The position numbers and the translations under genes were made by a program. A stretch of DNA of 48,437 bases, taken from the IMG/VR virus record IMGVR_UViG_3300025383_000037, positions 1 through 48,437 of that record; one strand, given 5' to 3'. The notes beneath the pieces are model-generated. The model ran no database searches, was not told where the DNA came from, and was given only the letters and a program-made list of their open reading frames with translations. Of this stretch, positions 38,181-46,121 are shown in pieces. This stretch comes from a virus. Numbering within the stretch: position 1 is the stretch's first letter; each line of letters starts with the position of its first letter.

Positions 38181-38795
38181 TTATTCACCATCGCCTTCGC
38201 TATCAACACCATCTTCGGCATCATCCATGCCAATTTCGTCCTCATTTGCTTCAAGCCATGCTTCCATGTCATCAATAATGCCCATGGAATCTAAAATATC
38301 GCTAGGAATACGTTCCTTGGCATCGCTAATATCGTCACCAATTTCATATTGGTCTTCGCCGCTTTCACTGCTCCACTTACCACAGAAACTACCGCCTGGT
38401 TCATAATAATAGGCAACAATATCAAATTCAGCGATATTATCATACCATTCAGTAGGCGGTGACCATGCAGTATCAAAGGAAAAAGTGACAGTTTTGCCAT
38501 CGTTGCTTAATTCAAACATTTCTTCTGGAACTTCGGAGATATCCCACTTGGTTCCCCAATTATCAATAGACCATTCATACCAACTTGGGTAGCCAAACTC
38601 TTGCACATTGCGAGCCACAATAGCGTCACGCTTAGACTCATAGTCATCGCCAATAGGTGCTTCTTCAAGCAATTCAGGCGGCATAGGAAGAAATTCATTG
38701 AGCAACTTGCCAGCTTTGGCAGCATTAATCAAACGGGTAATCTGTTCTGGGTCTTCGTGCGTAAAAGTAGCACGGTTGTCACACCAATTAGGCAT
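38181..38795 (-). CDS. API92/YubB ferredoxin-like domain protein
   Basis: A 204-residue protein starting MPNWCDNRATFTHED, the hallmark of the API92/YubB-type ferredoxin-like family, with FLPMPPELLEE, WSIDNWGTKWDIS and FDTAWSPPTEW in the expected order. The family is spread among phages and plasmids and has no known function. The C-terminal 50 residues are acidic and unrelated. It is the first gene after a strong sigma70-like promoter and has a TAGGAG ribosome site, so it heads the early minus-strand transcript. Confidence 0.82.
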   Translation of the reverse strand: MPNWCDNRATFTHEDPEQITRLINAAKAGKLLNEFLPMPPELLEEAPIGDDYESKRDAIVARNVQEFGYPSWYEWSIDNWGTKWDISEVPEEMFELSNDGKTVTFSFDTAWSPPTEWYDNIAEFDIVAYYYEPGGSFCGKWSSESGEDQYEIGDDISDAKERIPSDILDSMGIIDDMEAWLEANEDEIGMDDAEDGVDSEGDGE

Positions 38796-38818
38796 ATGAA
38801 TCTCCTATGATTTCTCTC

Positions 38819-38847
38819 ATCATAGCGCAAGTATTGCTGACTGTCAA
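38819..38847 (-). promoter_or_regulatory. Sigma70-like promoter of the minus-strand small-gene operon
   Basis: On the minus strand TTGACA is followed after 17 nt by TATGAT, 23 nt before the ATG at 38795. It is the only promoter seen upstream of the chain of coupled genes down to about 35.7 kb. Confidence 0.7.
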
Positions 38848-39842
38848 GTAAATAATTTAATCATATTGCTATTTTGTTCAGCAGCATATTCAAAAAATCT
38901 GTTACGATTTGCCAATAGTCGTGGATAAATTTGATGATATAATTCTATTTGATAGTTTATACCTTGCACATGAAACCATTCTAAATTTTTAATAATGTTA
39001 CGTGCGGTTTGTGATTGTTGTACATGTATTGGTAACTTTTCACTGACATTTATTTTATAAGGCCACAAATCTTCAAATGTATCAAATCCGTGTAGCTTTA
39101 AATACTCACATAGATGTGCTGATGCCATTACCATAAATGGGCGCATGCCGATGATTGGTTTATAAATTTTTTCACTTACAAATTGTGAGTTGGTTGGTGA
39201 AAATTGTGTTTCTGAAACAATATTAATAAGATGTGTTTGCCATATATCTAATCTACCCAAACTAAAAATATCATTAGGTATTGCTGCCCACTCATCGCTT
39301 GGTGCTTCATCTAATTTGTAATGTACATCATTTTGTAACAACAATGTTGGAATATCAATGTTATCTTTTGTACCAAATGTTATAATACCACATGATTTTA
39401 TATTTGATGATATAAGTTTGCTTACTAATTCTTGGCGATGTGGGTGTGGTTTGCGATTATAACTTACAAATAATTTATCGATATTGTTTAATTTTAATTC
39501 ATCAACAGTATATTCTTTAAATTTTCTTGCTGAAAGAATAGCCCAAAAATCTAAAAAATTATCTTCCGTGGTATATCCAAACTGCATTACTGAAAAGTTA
39601 TCAAGTATTATTTTTATATTAGGTGGTATATCTAGTGGGTCTGCGAGAATTGATAAAAAAATATGATCTGGCTTCTTTTCTAATTCTTTTTCTAAATCAT
39701 CCGGCGCTAACCAGTTGCAACTTAGAATTAAATTATTTGTGCCATATTTTTTTTCAATATTTGTTGCAGCCGCATTAAAAACTTCACGTTCTAACGCACT
39801 TACTGCCCATTGTTTAGGAAAAGGTGATGATAGAATATGCAT
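38844..39842 (-). CDS. Glycosyltransferase-like protein (FxSEKIYKPI type)
   Basis: A 332-residue protein. The C-terminal part has FVSEKIYKPIIGMRPFMVMA and YLKLHGFDTFEDLWPY, which resembles the donor-binding half of exostosin/fucosyltransferase-like enzymes and a family frequent in aquatic T4-like phages. KLFVSYNRKPHPHRQELVSKL near residue 115 may be the sugar-nucleotide site. It overlaps no other gene and lies 2 nt after the nucleotide-sugar dehydrogenase, which suggests they share a glycan pathway. The sugar is unknown. Confidence 0.6.
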   Translation of the reverse strand: MHILSSPFPKQWAVSALEREVFNAAATNIEKKYGTNNLILSCNWLAPDDLEKELEKKPDHIFLSILADPLDIPPNIKIILDNFSVMQFGYTTEDNFLDFWAILSARKFKEYTVDELKLNNIDKLFVSYNRKPHPHRQELVSKLISSNIKSCGIITFGTKDNIDIPTLLLQNDVHYKLDEAPSDEWAAIPNDIFSLGRLDIWQTHLINIVSETQFSPTNSQFVSEKIYKPIIGMRPFMVMASAHLCEYLKLHGFDTFEDLWPYKINVSEKLPIHVQQSQTARNIIKNLEWFHVQGINYQIELYHQIYPRLLANRNRFFEYAAEQNSNMIKLFT

Positions 39843-39843
39843 G

Positions 39844-40986
39844 TCATACGTTAATTACATTGCATTGTGGAACATCTATGCCTGTACGCCATGGATCAAT
39901 AACGACACTGTTTGAAATATAATCATAGTTTCTTGTCCAAGCATGATGATACGAAATCAAATAAACAACAGGATTATTCTCACTATATTCAATATTATTA
40001 AGTGGATCATGATAATACAATTCACCACCCAATTCTTGCACATAATGACCGACAAGTAGCGCATAACTACCATCAGTATTAGGAACATTTAGTTTATAAC
40101 TACAGCCTAAAATAACAACAGGTAAATTATAACTGCATAATAATTTTGCCATATTTTTAGCTTGCGCTTCACGAACTTGCATAACATTACCAAACAAATC
40201 ATAACCTAAGTTTAGTTCATTTGAAAGCCAACGTAACGCAATATTATCACGAGGATGGCAAGCGCCGCCATCGCCTAAGCCAGCAGTCATATACCTATGA
40301 CTCATAATTCTGCGTGTGCAATCTGCAAGTGCAGTTGTTACATTATCAACATTCATATTTCCAAGACGTTGCCCAATATCATAAATCGTATTAACAAGCG
40401 CAAGTTTAGTAGAGATAAATGTGTTATAAAATATTTTGATTGCTTCTGCATCTTCCCAACTACCAAATTCATAGCGACTGGTTGGCAAGCAGCAAGTATT
40501 ATATATTTCAATTAGCTTTTCAACATTCGGATTATTGTCGCTGCCAATGATAATCATTTCAGGATCAATAAAATCTTGTGCAACTGTACCAACTGCAATT
40601 AGATAAGGATTATAAATGATATCCTCAATGATAGGCGCAAACTCACGACGAACCGTGCCTGGCAACACAGTTGAAATTAACACTACTTGTTGTGTTTGTG
40701 TTTTGTATTGTGCAATTTCTTTTAATACATCTTTTACAATGCTGTAATCAAAATCCTTGACGGGCAAATGACTTGTTGGAGTTTCACCACCATACTGTGA
40801 ATCATGGGGTGTTGGAACTGCAATGAAGATTACATCACTGCCATCAATGCAACTACTAATAGATTCTTTTAATGGAAAATTTGCATGCACTGGACCAATG
40901 TCATATCCGACCACACTGTAATGTTTGCTCATAACAGTTGCACATGGCAACCCAAGTTTTCCCAAACCAATCATTGATATTTTCAT
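39844..40986 (-). CDS. Nucleotide-sugar 6-dehydrogenase (UDP-glucose/GDP-mannose type)
   Basis: A 380-residue protein with the NAD-binding start MKISMIGLGKLGLP, the ISTVLPGTVRREF motif, and GDGGACHPRDNIAL with Cys243 in place of the family's catalytic Cys (GGxCxPKD). The C-terminal NDP-sugar domain has LGCSYKLNVPNTDGSYAL. The enzyme oxidises C6 of an NDP-sugar to the acid, giving for example UDP-glucuronate. It is somewhat short but all core motifs are present. It lies 4 nt after the SGNH gene and 2 nt before the glycosyltransferase-like gene, so a small glycan operon is likely. Confidence 0.88.
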   Translation of the reverse strand: MKISMIGLGKLGLPCATVMSKHYSVVGYDIGPVHANFPLKESISSCIDGSDVIFIAVPTPHDSQYGGETPTSHLPVKDFDYSIVKDVLKEIAQYKTQTQQVVLISTVLPGTVRREFAPIIEDIIYNPYLIAVGTVAQDFIDPEMIIIGSDNNPNVEKLIEIYNTCCLPTSRYEFGSWEDAEAIKIFYNTFISTKLALVNTIYDIGQRLGNMNVDNVTTALADCTRRIMSHRYMTAGLGDGGACHPRDNIALRWLSNELNLGYDLFGNVMQVREAQAKNMAKLLCSYNLPVVILGCSYKLNVPNTDGSYALLVGHYVQELGGELYYHDPLNNIEYSENNPVVYLISYHHAWTRNYDYISNSVVIDPWRTGIDVPQCNVINV

Positions 40987-40990
40987 TACA

Positions 40991-41854
40991 TTATCCCATT
41001 GTTAAAAACAGTTTATTTTTTAATTTATCATCTTGCGGTGTAGGTTTATATAATTCAAGTTGCCATCTGATTTTCATAAATTTTTCTTGAATTTCTTTAT
41101 AAACATCTAAATTGTTTGTAAAACTATCTACTATAATTTCTTTGAGCAAATGTTCCATTTTATTTACTTTATCAATAGTAGTTTGTTTAAATTCATGATG
41201 CAAAGTTTTTTCTAGATACTGCATATGTTCAAGTGGTGTAGGATGATATTCTTTAAAGTGTGGATGAATATTTTCTTCTACTTGTCGCATTTTAAACCAA
41301 ATATCATCGTTCCATAATACTGTGTAAAAACTATCTTTAATTTTATCAAGATGTGGTTTGTAAAGTGATATTAATTTTCCAAACTGACTGTTTGTATTAT
41401 ATTCTTCATGACTAAATTGATCAATAAATTTAGACAAATTAAGCATGGATAAAAAAGTAAAATCAATATTGTTGCTGCTTAATATACTATCGACTGCAGC
41501 AATATAAGCAAAATCTCTTATTGCACATCCCATGGGATCAATGTATTTTTCAACAAATTCTGCAGAATATTTTTGTTGAGTAAAAATATTACCTGGCAAT
41601 AACCATTTTTTATTAATCCAACGATCTTCTCTGCAAACATTTGTCCAACAAACTATTACTAAATCATTTTCAGTAAAGTTGTATAAAGTTTTTGCTTGAA
41701 TAAATGTATTAAAAATAAATTGATTGCCGCCACCACTTGCGCCAAAATTATAGAGTGGAATACCTAAATCATATGCTAATATTTCAGGCCATGCTGGCCA
41801 AGCAAAATTAGTAAAACTGCAACCAAATGCAAATAACCTATCATATTTTTTCAT
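40991..41854 (-). CDS. SGNH-like protein
   Basis: A 287-residue protein with SGNH-type blocks: KKYDRLFAFGCSFTNF (Ser nucleophile in GCSF), YNFGASGGGNQFIFNTF (Gly and Asn blocks), and EYHPTPLEHMQYL near residue 232 with the block V His. The ATG at 41854 is chosen since the SGNH core starts there and it lies 4 nt after the stop of the small upstream gene; a longer frame from 41983 overlaps that gene. It is a distant relative of the protein at 23192-23944. It is the first gene of the glycan block and may acylate or deacylate a sugar. Confidence 0.7.
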   Translation of the reverse strand: MKKYDRLFAFGCSFTNFAWPAWPEILAYDLGIPLYNFGASGGGNQFIFNTFIQAKTLYNFTENDLVIVCWTNVCREDRWINKKWLLPGNIFTQQKYSAEFVEKYIDPMGCAIRDFAYIAAVDSILSSNNIDFTFLSMLNLSKFIDQFSHEEYNTNSQFGKLISLYKPHLDKIKDSFYTVLWNDDIWFKMRQVEENIHPHFKEYHPTPLEHMQYLEKTLHHEFKQTTIDKVNKMEHLLKEIIVDSFTNNLDVYKEIQEKFMKIRWQLELYKPTPQDDKLKNKLFLTMG

Positions 41855-41858
41855 ATAA

Positions 41859-42092
41859 TTAATTATCGCCACCCCAACGCATAGCAATAAATGCCTGATC
41901 CGCTTGATCGCCACCACGCAGTTCCCAATATGGTTCGCCATTATTAAATCTGTGTATGCAAAGGCAATCTGGATAATTTTCATTCATCCATTGTTTAAAT
42001 TCAAAATTTACTTCGTTTGTGTAAATGTTATCAAACCTGATAGTCATATGCCAGCGTTGCGGTCCTAAATCATGGACCCTTATTTTAGTCAT
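41859..42092 (-). CDS. Small protein, YW...MRWG family
   Basis: A 77-residue protein with HMTIRFDNIYTNEVNF and the end RFNNGEPYWELRGGD...FIAMRWGG. It resembles the protein at 21482-21775 and, in its last residues, its neighbours at 42092-42355 and 42343-42570. It shares one base with the previous gene. Function is unknown; the family has a compact alpha/beta look. Confidence 0.68.
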   Translation of the reverse strand: MTKIRVHDLGPQRWHMTIRFDNIYTNEVNFEFKQWMNENYPDCLCIHRFNNGEPYWELRGGDQADQAFIAMRWGGDN

Positions 42093-42355
42093 TACGCAAA
42101 TCTCATTACAAAAAAAGTATAGTCTTCTGGTGTATTAAATCGCACAAACCATTGGTCATCGTCATCATCATCGCCAGCATATCGTTGTGCTTTGGCATTG
42201 AACTCGGTCAGTAGCACAACTTCGTTAAAACTACCTTTTTCACGACAATATTTGTTAAAATTTTTCCACATATTATCAGAATCTGAATTTCTGTCATTCC
42301 AATCAAGCGGAATCCAAAAACCATTTTCAAAATTTAAATCAATCATGCCGACCAT
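42092..42355 (-). CDS. Small protein, FVMRF-ending family
   Basis: An 87-residue protein (start VGMIDLNFENGFWIPLDW). The end WFVRFNTPEDYTFFVMRF matches the pattern of the neighbouring small proteins (aromatic-x-x-x-F, six to ten residues, FxMRF/W). It overlaps the gene on each side. Function is unknown. Confidence 0.66.
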   Translation of the reverse strand: MVGMIDLNFENGFWIPLDWNDRNSDSDNMWKNFNKYCREKGSFNEVVLLTEFNAKAQRYAGDDDDDDQWFVRFNTPEDYTFFVMRFA

Positions 42356-42570
42356 CGTGCTACAAATAACGCTGCTATTTCTTTATTGGGAAAAGTAATC
42401 CAATAATCTCTGCCAGTAAAAGTATCTACTTTCCAATCTCTACCATACACATAACCTTGCTCTTCCATCCAACGAATAATATCTGGAATAGGATGCAGTT
42501 GTTCAAATCCAGTTTCATAATATAACCATTTATGCAGCATACCATCTGGTATGTCAATATCATAGGTCAT
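42343..42570 (-). CDS. Small protein, FVARW-ending family
   Basis: A 75-residue protein (start TYDIDIPDGMLHKWLYYETG) with the end DYWITFPNKEIAALFVARW. The final YW...F-x-A/M-RW pattern links it to the two neighbours. It overlaps the next gene by 13 bp and the previous by 11 bp. Function is unknown. Confidence 0.66.
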   Translation of the reverse strand: MTYDIDIPDGMLHKWLYYETGFEQLHPIPDIIRWMEEQGYVYGRDWKVDTFTGRDYWITFPNKEIAALFVARWSA

Positions 42571-42778
42571 TTATAATTGCCCAATTAAGATGTTCAAATT
42601 CATCGTGCCAAATAGGTTTAAGTTTTTCCTTGTCATTTATCGTAGTCCAAGTTGGCTCTGCACATTGTGCATACTCTAACCAAATGATACGATTAGTTAT
42701 ATCACAGCGGCGAGGCAATAACGCAAACTTACGCCGCCAATTACAATATTTTTTAAGATCATTTCGTAACGGTTTCAT
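42560..42778 (-). CDS. Small basic protein
   Basis: A 72-residue protein (start KPLRNDLKKYCNWRRKFALL) with Trp-rich text WTTINDKEKLKPIWHDEFEH. It lacks the MRW ending of its neighbours. Coupled by 4-bp and 11-bp overlaps, it is part of the same transcript. Function is unknown. Confidence 0.6.
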   Translation of the reverse strand: MKPLRNDLKKYCNWRRKFALLPRRCDITNRIIWLEYAQCAEPTWTTINDKEKLKPIWHDEFEHLNWAIINDL

Positions 42779-43047
42779 GTAAATCTCAGCGCAAAATATA
42801 AAATAATACTTTCATCTACCCAATCATCAAACTCACAAAACAATCCAAACGCAACAGGTCGCCGTATGCCTACTGTTTCACTTTTCTTTGTTTCAGTAGA
42901 TGTTTTAAGTTTCCAACCACGACCTTTTTTAGGGTCGCCCACTCCATTCTCAACGGGAATACCCAAACCAACATTGCGCTCTAACCACTGCACAACACTG
43001 GTTAAACTATGCTTTGTTCTATCAATTCTGATTATGCGACTGCTCAT
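42775..43047 (-). CDS. Small protein with leaderless-type start
   Basis: A 90-residue protein (SSRIIRIDRTKHSLTSVVQW) whose end FCEFDDWVDESIILYFALRF again has the aromatic...RF pattern of the small-protein cluster. The ATG lies 6 nt after the -10 box of a strong promoter and no Shine-Dalgarno sequence is present. It heads the chain of five overlapping small genes. Function is unknown. Confidence 0.66.
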   Translation of the reverse strand: MSSRIIRIDRTKHSLTSVVQWLERNVGLGIPVENGVGDPKKGRGWKLKTSTETKKSETVGIRRPVAFGLFCEFDDWVDESIILYFALRFT

Positions 43048-43053
43048 AACATC

Positions 43054-43081
43054 ATTATAACCTAAAGGTCATAACTGTCAA
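43054..43081 (-). promoter_or_regulatory. Sigma70-like promoter abutting the start codon
   Basis: On the minus strand TTGACA, 16 nt, TATAAT, then GATGTT and ATG. The expected +1 is the A of the ATG at 43047. Confidence 0.75.
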
Positions 43082-43096
43082 GTATTTTTTATAATC

Positions 43097-43103
43097 ATAA
43101 ATA
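43097..43103 (+). promoter_or_regulatory. Late-type promoter ATAAATA abutting the start codon
   Basis: CATAAATACTTGCATG on the plus strand, so the motif ends 5 nt before the FkbM gene. It lies back to back with the early-type minus-strand promoter at 43054-43081. Confidence 0.6.
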
Positions 43104-43108
43104 CTTGC

Positions 43109-43810
43109 ATGATAGAAATTCGTGAATTAAAAACATTTGATAAAGTAAATGAACTTTGGATTAGCCAAGAATTTCTTTGGCCCGATAGTGATAATATTGG
43201 ATGGTCAGTTTGTTCTGATTCATCTTCTCAGATTGATGAAATTTTACCATTGATTCCTAACAAAAGAATCGCTATACAAGCAGGCGGCAATGGCGGCATT
43301 TGGCCAATAAAGTTAGCAAAAAACTTTGACCATGTAATTACATTTGAACCAGGCGCAACAATGTTTGATTGTTTAACAAAAAATGTAGAGTTACATGAAG
43401 TTACTAATATCACCACATACCATGCAGCATTAAGTGATACTAGTGGAACACTTAATATAAATGTGCATAATTCAGAAAATCTTGGTGCCAGTTGGATTGT
43501 AGAAAGAATTATTCATGATATAAATCATGATGAAATTACTGCAGAAACAGTAACCGCAATGCGTTTAGATGACCTTTCTTTAGAACACTGTGATTTAATT
43601 CAGCTTGATGCAGAAGGTTATGAAATGTTTATCCTTCAAGGTGCAAGTAAATTAATAAGCAAATTTAAACCAGCAATCATGTTGGAAATTAATGAATGTT
43701 CTACTGCATATGGATTTAGTAACGACGATGTTATGCAATATATTACTTCATTGGGATATAGTGTAGCAAAAAAAATCAATGATAATGTATTATTTTTGCC
43801 TACAATTTAG
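43109..43810 (+). CDS. FkbM-family methyltransferase
   Basis: A 233-residue protein with KRIAIQAGGNGGIWPIKLA (motif I), VITFEPGA, and the FkbM signature DLIQLDAEGYEMFILQGAS followed by FKPAIMLEINE. FkbM enzymes methylate hydroxyls of small molecules and sugars with SAM. The start is an ATG 5 nt after a late-type promoter, with no ribosome site. The end overlaps the convergent gene by 11 bp. It lies between the small-gene cluster and the amidinotransferase operon. Confidence 0.84.
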   Translation: MIEIRELKTFDKVNELWISQEFLWPDSDNIGWSVCSDSSSQIDEILPLIPNKRIAIQAGGNGGIWPIKLAKNFDHVITFEPGATMFDCLTKNVELHEVTNITTYHAALSDTSGTLNINVHNSENLGASWIVERIIHDINHDEITAETVTAMRLDDLSLEHCDLIQLDAEGYEMFILQGASKLISKFKPAIMLEINECSTAYGFSNDDVMQYITSLGYSVAKKINDNVLFLPTI

Positions 43811-44474
43811 ATAAATCCTCTAATGTTTTAATTGCGCTATCACGTTTGCATAATTCAATGTATGTATTTTTGTTACGGCTCCATTCTGCGCCATTCCACC
43901 ACTCGAATCCGCTTAAATGTGCTTTATAGATAGAACTTTTTTCATAACCACTACCAATATAAAGATACTGCAATCCCAATGATTGGGCATATTGAACTTC
44001 ATGATGTAGCATCTCCGCACCAAATTCCCATTGAACATGTATTACATAAGCATTAAATTGACTTTCTAATCCGCTATTATATTTTACAAACTTTGTAAAT
44101 CCACGCAGAGCATCTGGAAACGCACAGCCACGCCAATAATATTCCATCCATTCATCACGCTCACCAATCACAAATGGTTCATATAGCGGTTCAAATTTTT
44201 TATCATAAAGATATCTATCCCATACCCTTTTATATTCTTCTGTATTGGGCGTATCTACGAATTGTAAGTCATAGTTATAAACCGTTTGAAAATATTTCCA
44301 ATCCTTTAACACAATACGAGTGCTGCGTGATTGATACCATCCGCCATTATACCATAACCAACCATTCTCCAATGCTTGCGCTTCTTCATGCGGTTCGCAC
44401 TGTAGATTAGCATGATATAGCTGTAGGTTATGTTTTTCTTGAGAGCCATAGTAGTGGTTATAAGTAATCTGCAT
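43800..44474 (-). CDS. Arginyltransferase/GNAT-like protein
   Basis: A 224-residue protein. HVQWEFGAEMLHHEVQYAQS and GLQYLYIGSGYEKSSIYKA, followed by GFEWWNGAEWSRNKNTY, resemble the C-terminal domain of arginyl/leucyl-tRNA-protein transferases (YLG-Y...YKA...E). WLWYNGGWYQSRSTRIVL lies near residue 40. The usual N-terminal Cys cluster of these enzymes is not seen, so another acyl- or aminoacyltransferase activity is possible. Its ATG is directly adjacent to the ATG of the divergent gene at 44475 (CATATG). Confidence 0.55.
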   Translation of the reverse strand: MQITYNHYYGSQEKHNLQLYHANLQCEPHEEAQALENGWLWYNGGWYQSRSTRIVLKDWKYFQTVYNYDLQFVDTPNTEEYKRVWDRYLYDKKFEPLYEPFVIGERDEWMEYYWRGCAFPDALRGFTKFVKYNSGLESQFNAYVIHVQWEFGAEMLHHEVQYAQSLGLQYLYIGSGYEKSSIYKAHLSGFEWWNGAEWSRNKNTYIELCKRDSAIKTLEDLSKL

Positions 44475-44978
44475 ATGAATAATTATATAGATTTACCTAC
44501 TGCAACGCAAGATTTAAGTGACTGGATCATCAATTTTCTTGATGTTCCGCAAACAGTATTAAACAATATTGCGCCATGTCCATTTGCCAAAGCAGCATTA
44601 GTTAATGGTAAGATCAGGTTTGTGTTAGGTAGCGATAGTGTAGTGCAAGATATGCTTATGCTCAATGCACAATGGGATGTGGAATACGAAGGCGTTGTGT
44701 TAATCTATCCAAGCGATATTAATGCAGAAAACTTTGTAGATAGTGTCGAATATGTTAATAATTTATTTTATCGCCATAGTGGATTGCTTGCACTAGAAGA
44801 TCATCCACAGATTCCAGAAACGATTGCAGGTTTGCGATTTAATAATCACAAATATGCGGTGGTTATTGTTCAACGAGCAGAGAAATTAAGTAAGGCAAGT
44901 GAAATGTTAGCGAAGCGTGGTTATTATAAAAATTGGTCACAACAGGATTTAGATGCTGTTATTGGATGGAGATGGTAA
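44475..44978 (+). CDS. PCPFA-motif protein, first gene of the amidinotransferase operon
   Basis: A 167-residue protein starting MNNYIDLPTATQDLSDWIIN, with IAPCPFAKAALVNGKIRFVL near residue 30, DHPQIPETIAGLRFNNHKYA and a closing GYYKNWSQQDLDAVIGWRW. I recall this as a conserved family of unknown function in aquatic bacteria and phages. The CPFA Cys could be redox-active or metal-binding. The ATG at 44475 is chosen over one at 44430 that would overlap the divergent gene. Its stop overlaps the next ATG by one base (TAATG). Confidence 0.65.
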   Translation: MNNYIDLPTATQDLSDWIINFLDVPQTVLNNIAPCPFAKAALVNGKIRFVLGSDSVVQDMLMLNAQWDVEYEGVVLIYPSDINAENFVDSVEYVNNLFYRHSGLLALEDHPQIPETIAGLRFNNHKYAVVIVQRAEKLSKASEMLAKRGYYKNWSQQDLDAVIGWRW

Positions 44979-46120
44979 TGTATAATGTATATAATCATTG
45001 GGATAAACTTAAGGTATGTGCAGTCGGTCGCAGTTATCCGCCTGAGTTTTATAGTTTTATTAATAATCCACGTTTGCGATCTTTGTTTGAAAAAATAGCA
45101 ATAGAAACAGAAGAAGATTATCAGGGATTAATTAATAAATTGCATGAATTTGGTGTTGAAACAGTTCGTCCAAATGTCCCAAATATTGTTCCAGAAAAAT
45201 ATTACAATAGTGGGCTGCGTATTCCTGGTCCTATAAGTATGAATCCACGAGATCAAATTATTATGATAGGTGAAGATTTTTTTATTTTTCCTTATCAATA
45301 TGTTGCAAGTAAAGTAAGCGGTAGAATTGATCCACATAATATTATTGATAAAGTTAATAATGTAAAGGAATGGAACCTCAATACCAGCCAATTAATTGAT
45401 TGGTGGAAACCTATTATTGAAAAATTAGAAAGTAATGGCAGCACACTATTAGATTATAGTAATAAAGAAGATGACATGCTAACTAAAGCACTTAAAAATA
45501 TCTATGTTAATGGTATAACAAGAATTGGACGTGATTTATATTTTGGAACACGCGACGAAATGGATAGTCGAACAATGTTATCTGCAAAATTACTAGTGAA
45601 ACAATATTTGCGAGAAAAAAATTATAGAGTGCATTATATTTCTACTGGCGGACATGTTGATGGTTGCTTTACTCCAGTTAAACCAGGTTTAATTATAAGT
45701 GCATCGGATATGGATGCTTACGATAAATCATTTCCTGGATGGGAAGTAGTACGTGTTAGTGACAATAGAAGAAGACTTGATGGTTGGTATGATTTAAAAA
45801 AGAAAAATAATGGCAAATGGTGGATAGCCAATAGTGAAAACGATGATGTATTAATTGATTTTGTAGAGTCATGGCTTCAAGATTGGATAGGATACGTTGA
45901 TGAAACCTCGTTTGATGTAAATTCATTAGTAATTGATGAAAAAAATATTTTAGTAGCTGCTTATAATAAAGCTGCATTTGACGCATACGAACGTCATGGT
46001 GTAACACCACATATTGTACCGCTTAGACATCGTGAATTTTGGGATGGTGGATTAAGCTGCATCACTGCTGAATTACATCGTGAAGGCGTTATGCAAGATT
46101 GGTTTCCAGAAAGAGGATAA
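44978..46120 (+). CDS. Amidinotransferase (AGAT-like), paralogue 2
   Basis: A 380-residue protein of the glycine amidinotransferase superfamily. The N-terminal VGRSYPPEFYSFINNPR is shared by all three paralogues. The catalytic triad fits TRIGRDLYFG (Asp186), STGGHVDGCF (His226) and GGLSCITAEL (Cys361). Such enzymes move the amidino group of arginine to an amine. The acceptor is unknown. The ATG overlaps the previous stop. It is followed 1 nt later by paralogue 3, which argues for two steps or a heteromer. Confidence 0.85.
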   Translation: MYNVYNHWDKLKVCAVGRSYPPEFYSFINNPRLRSLFEKIAIETEEDYQGLINKLHEFGVETVRPNVPNIVPEKYYNSGLRIPGPISMNPRDQIIMIGEDFFIFPYQYVASKVSGRIDPHNIIDKVNNVKEWNLNTSQLIDWWKPIIEKLESNGSTLLDYSNKEDDMLTKALKNIYVNGITRIGRDLYFGTRDEMDSRTMLSAKLLVKQYLREKNYRVHYISTGGHVDGCFTPVKPGLIISASDMDAYDKSFPGWEVVRVSDNRRRLDGWYDLKKKNNGKWWIANSENDDVLIDFVESWLQDWIGYVDETSFDVNSLVIDEKNILVAAYNKAAFDAYERHGVTPHIVPLRHREFWDGGLSCITAELHREGVMQDWFPERG

Positions 46121-46121
46121 T

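Noticed and set aside
41855-41983. Longer N-terminus for the SGNH protein at 40991
   Set aside because: It would overlap the upstream small gene over more than 120 bp, and the SGNH core begins right after the ATG at 41854.
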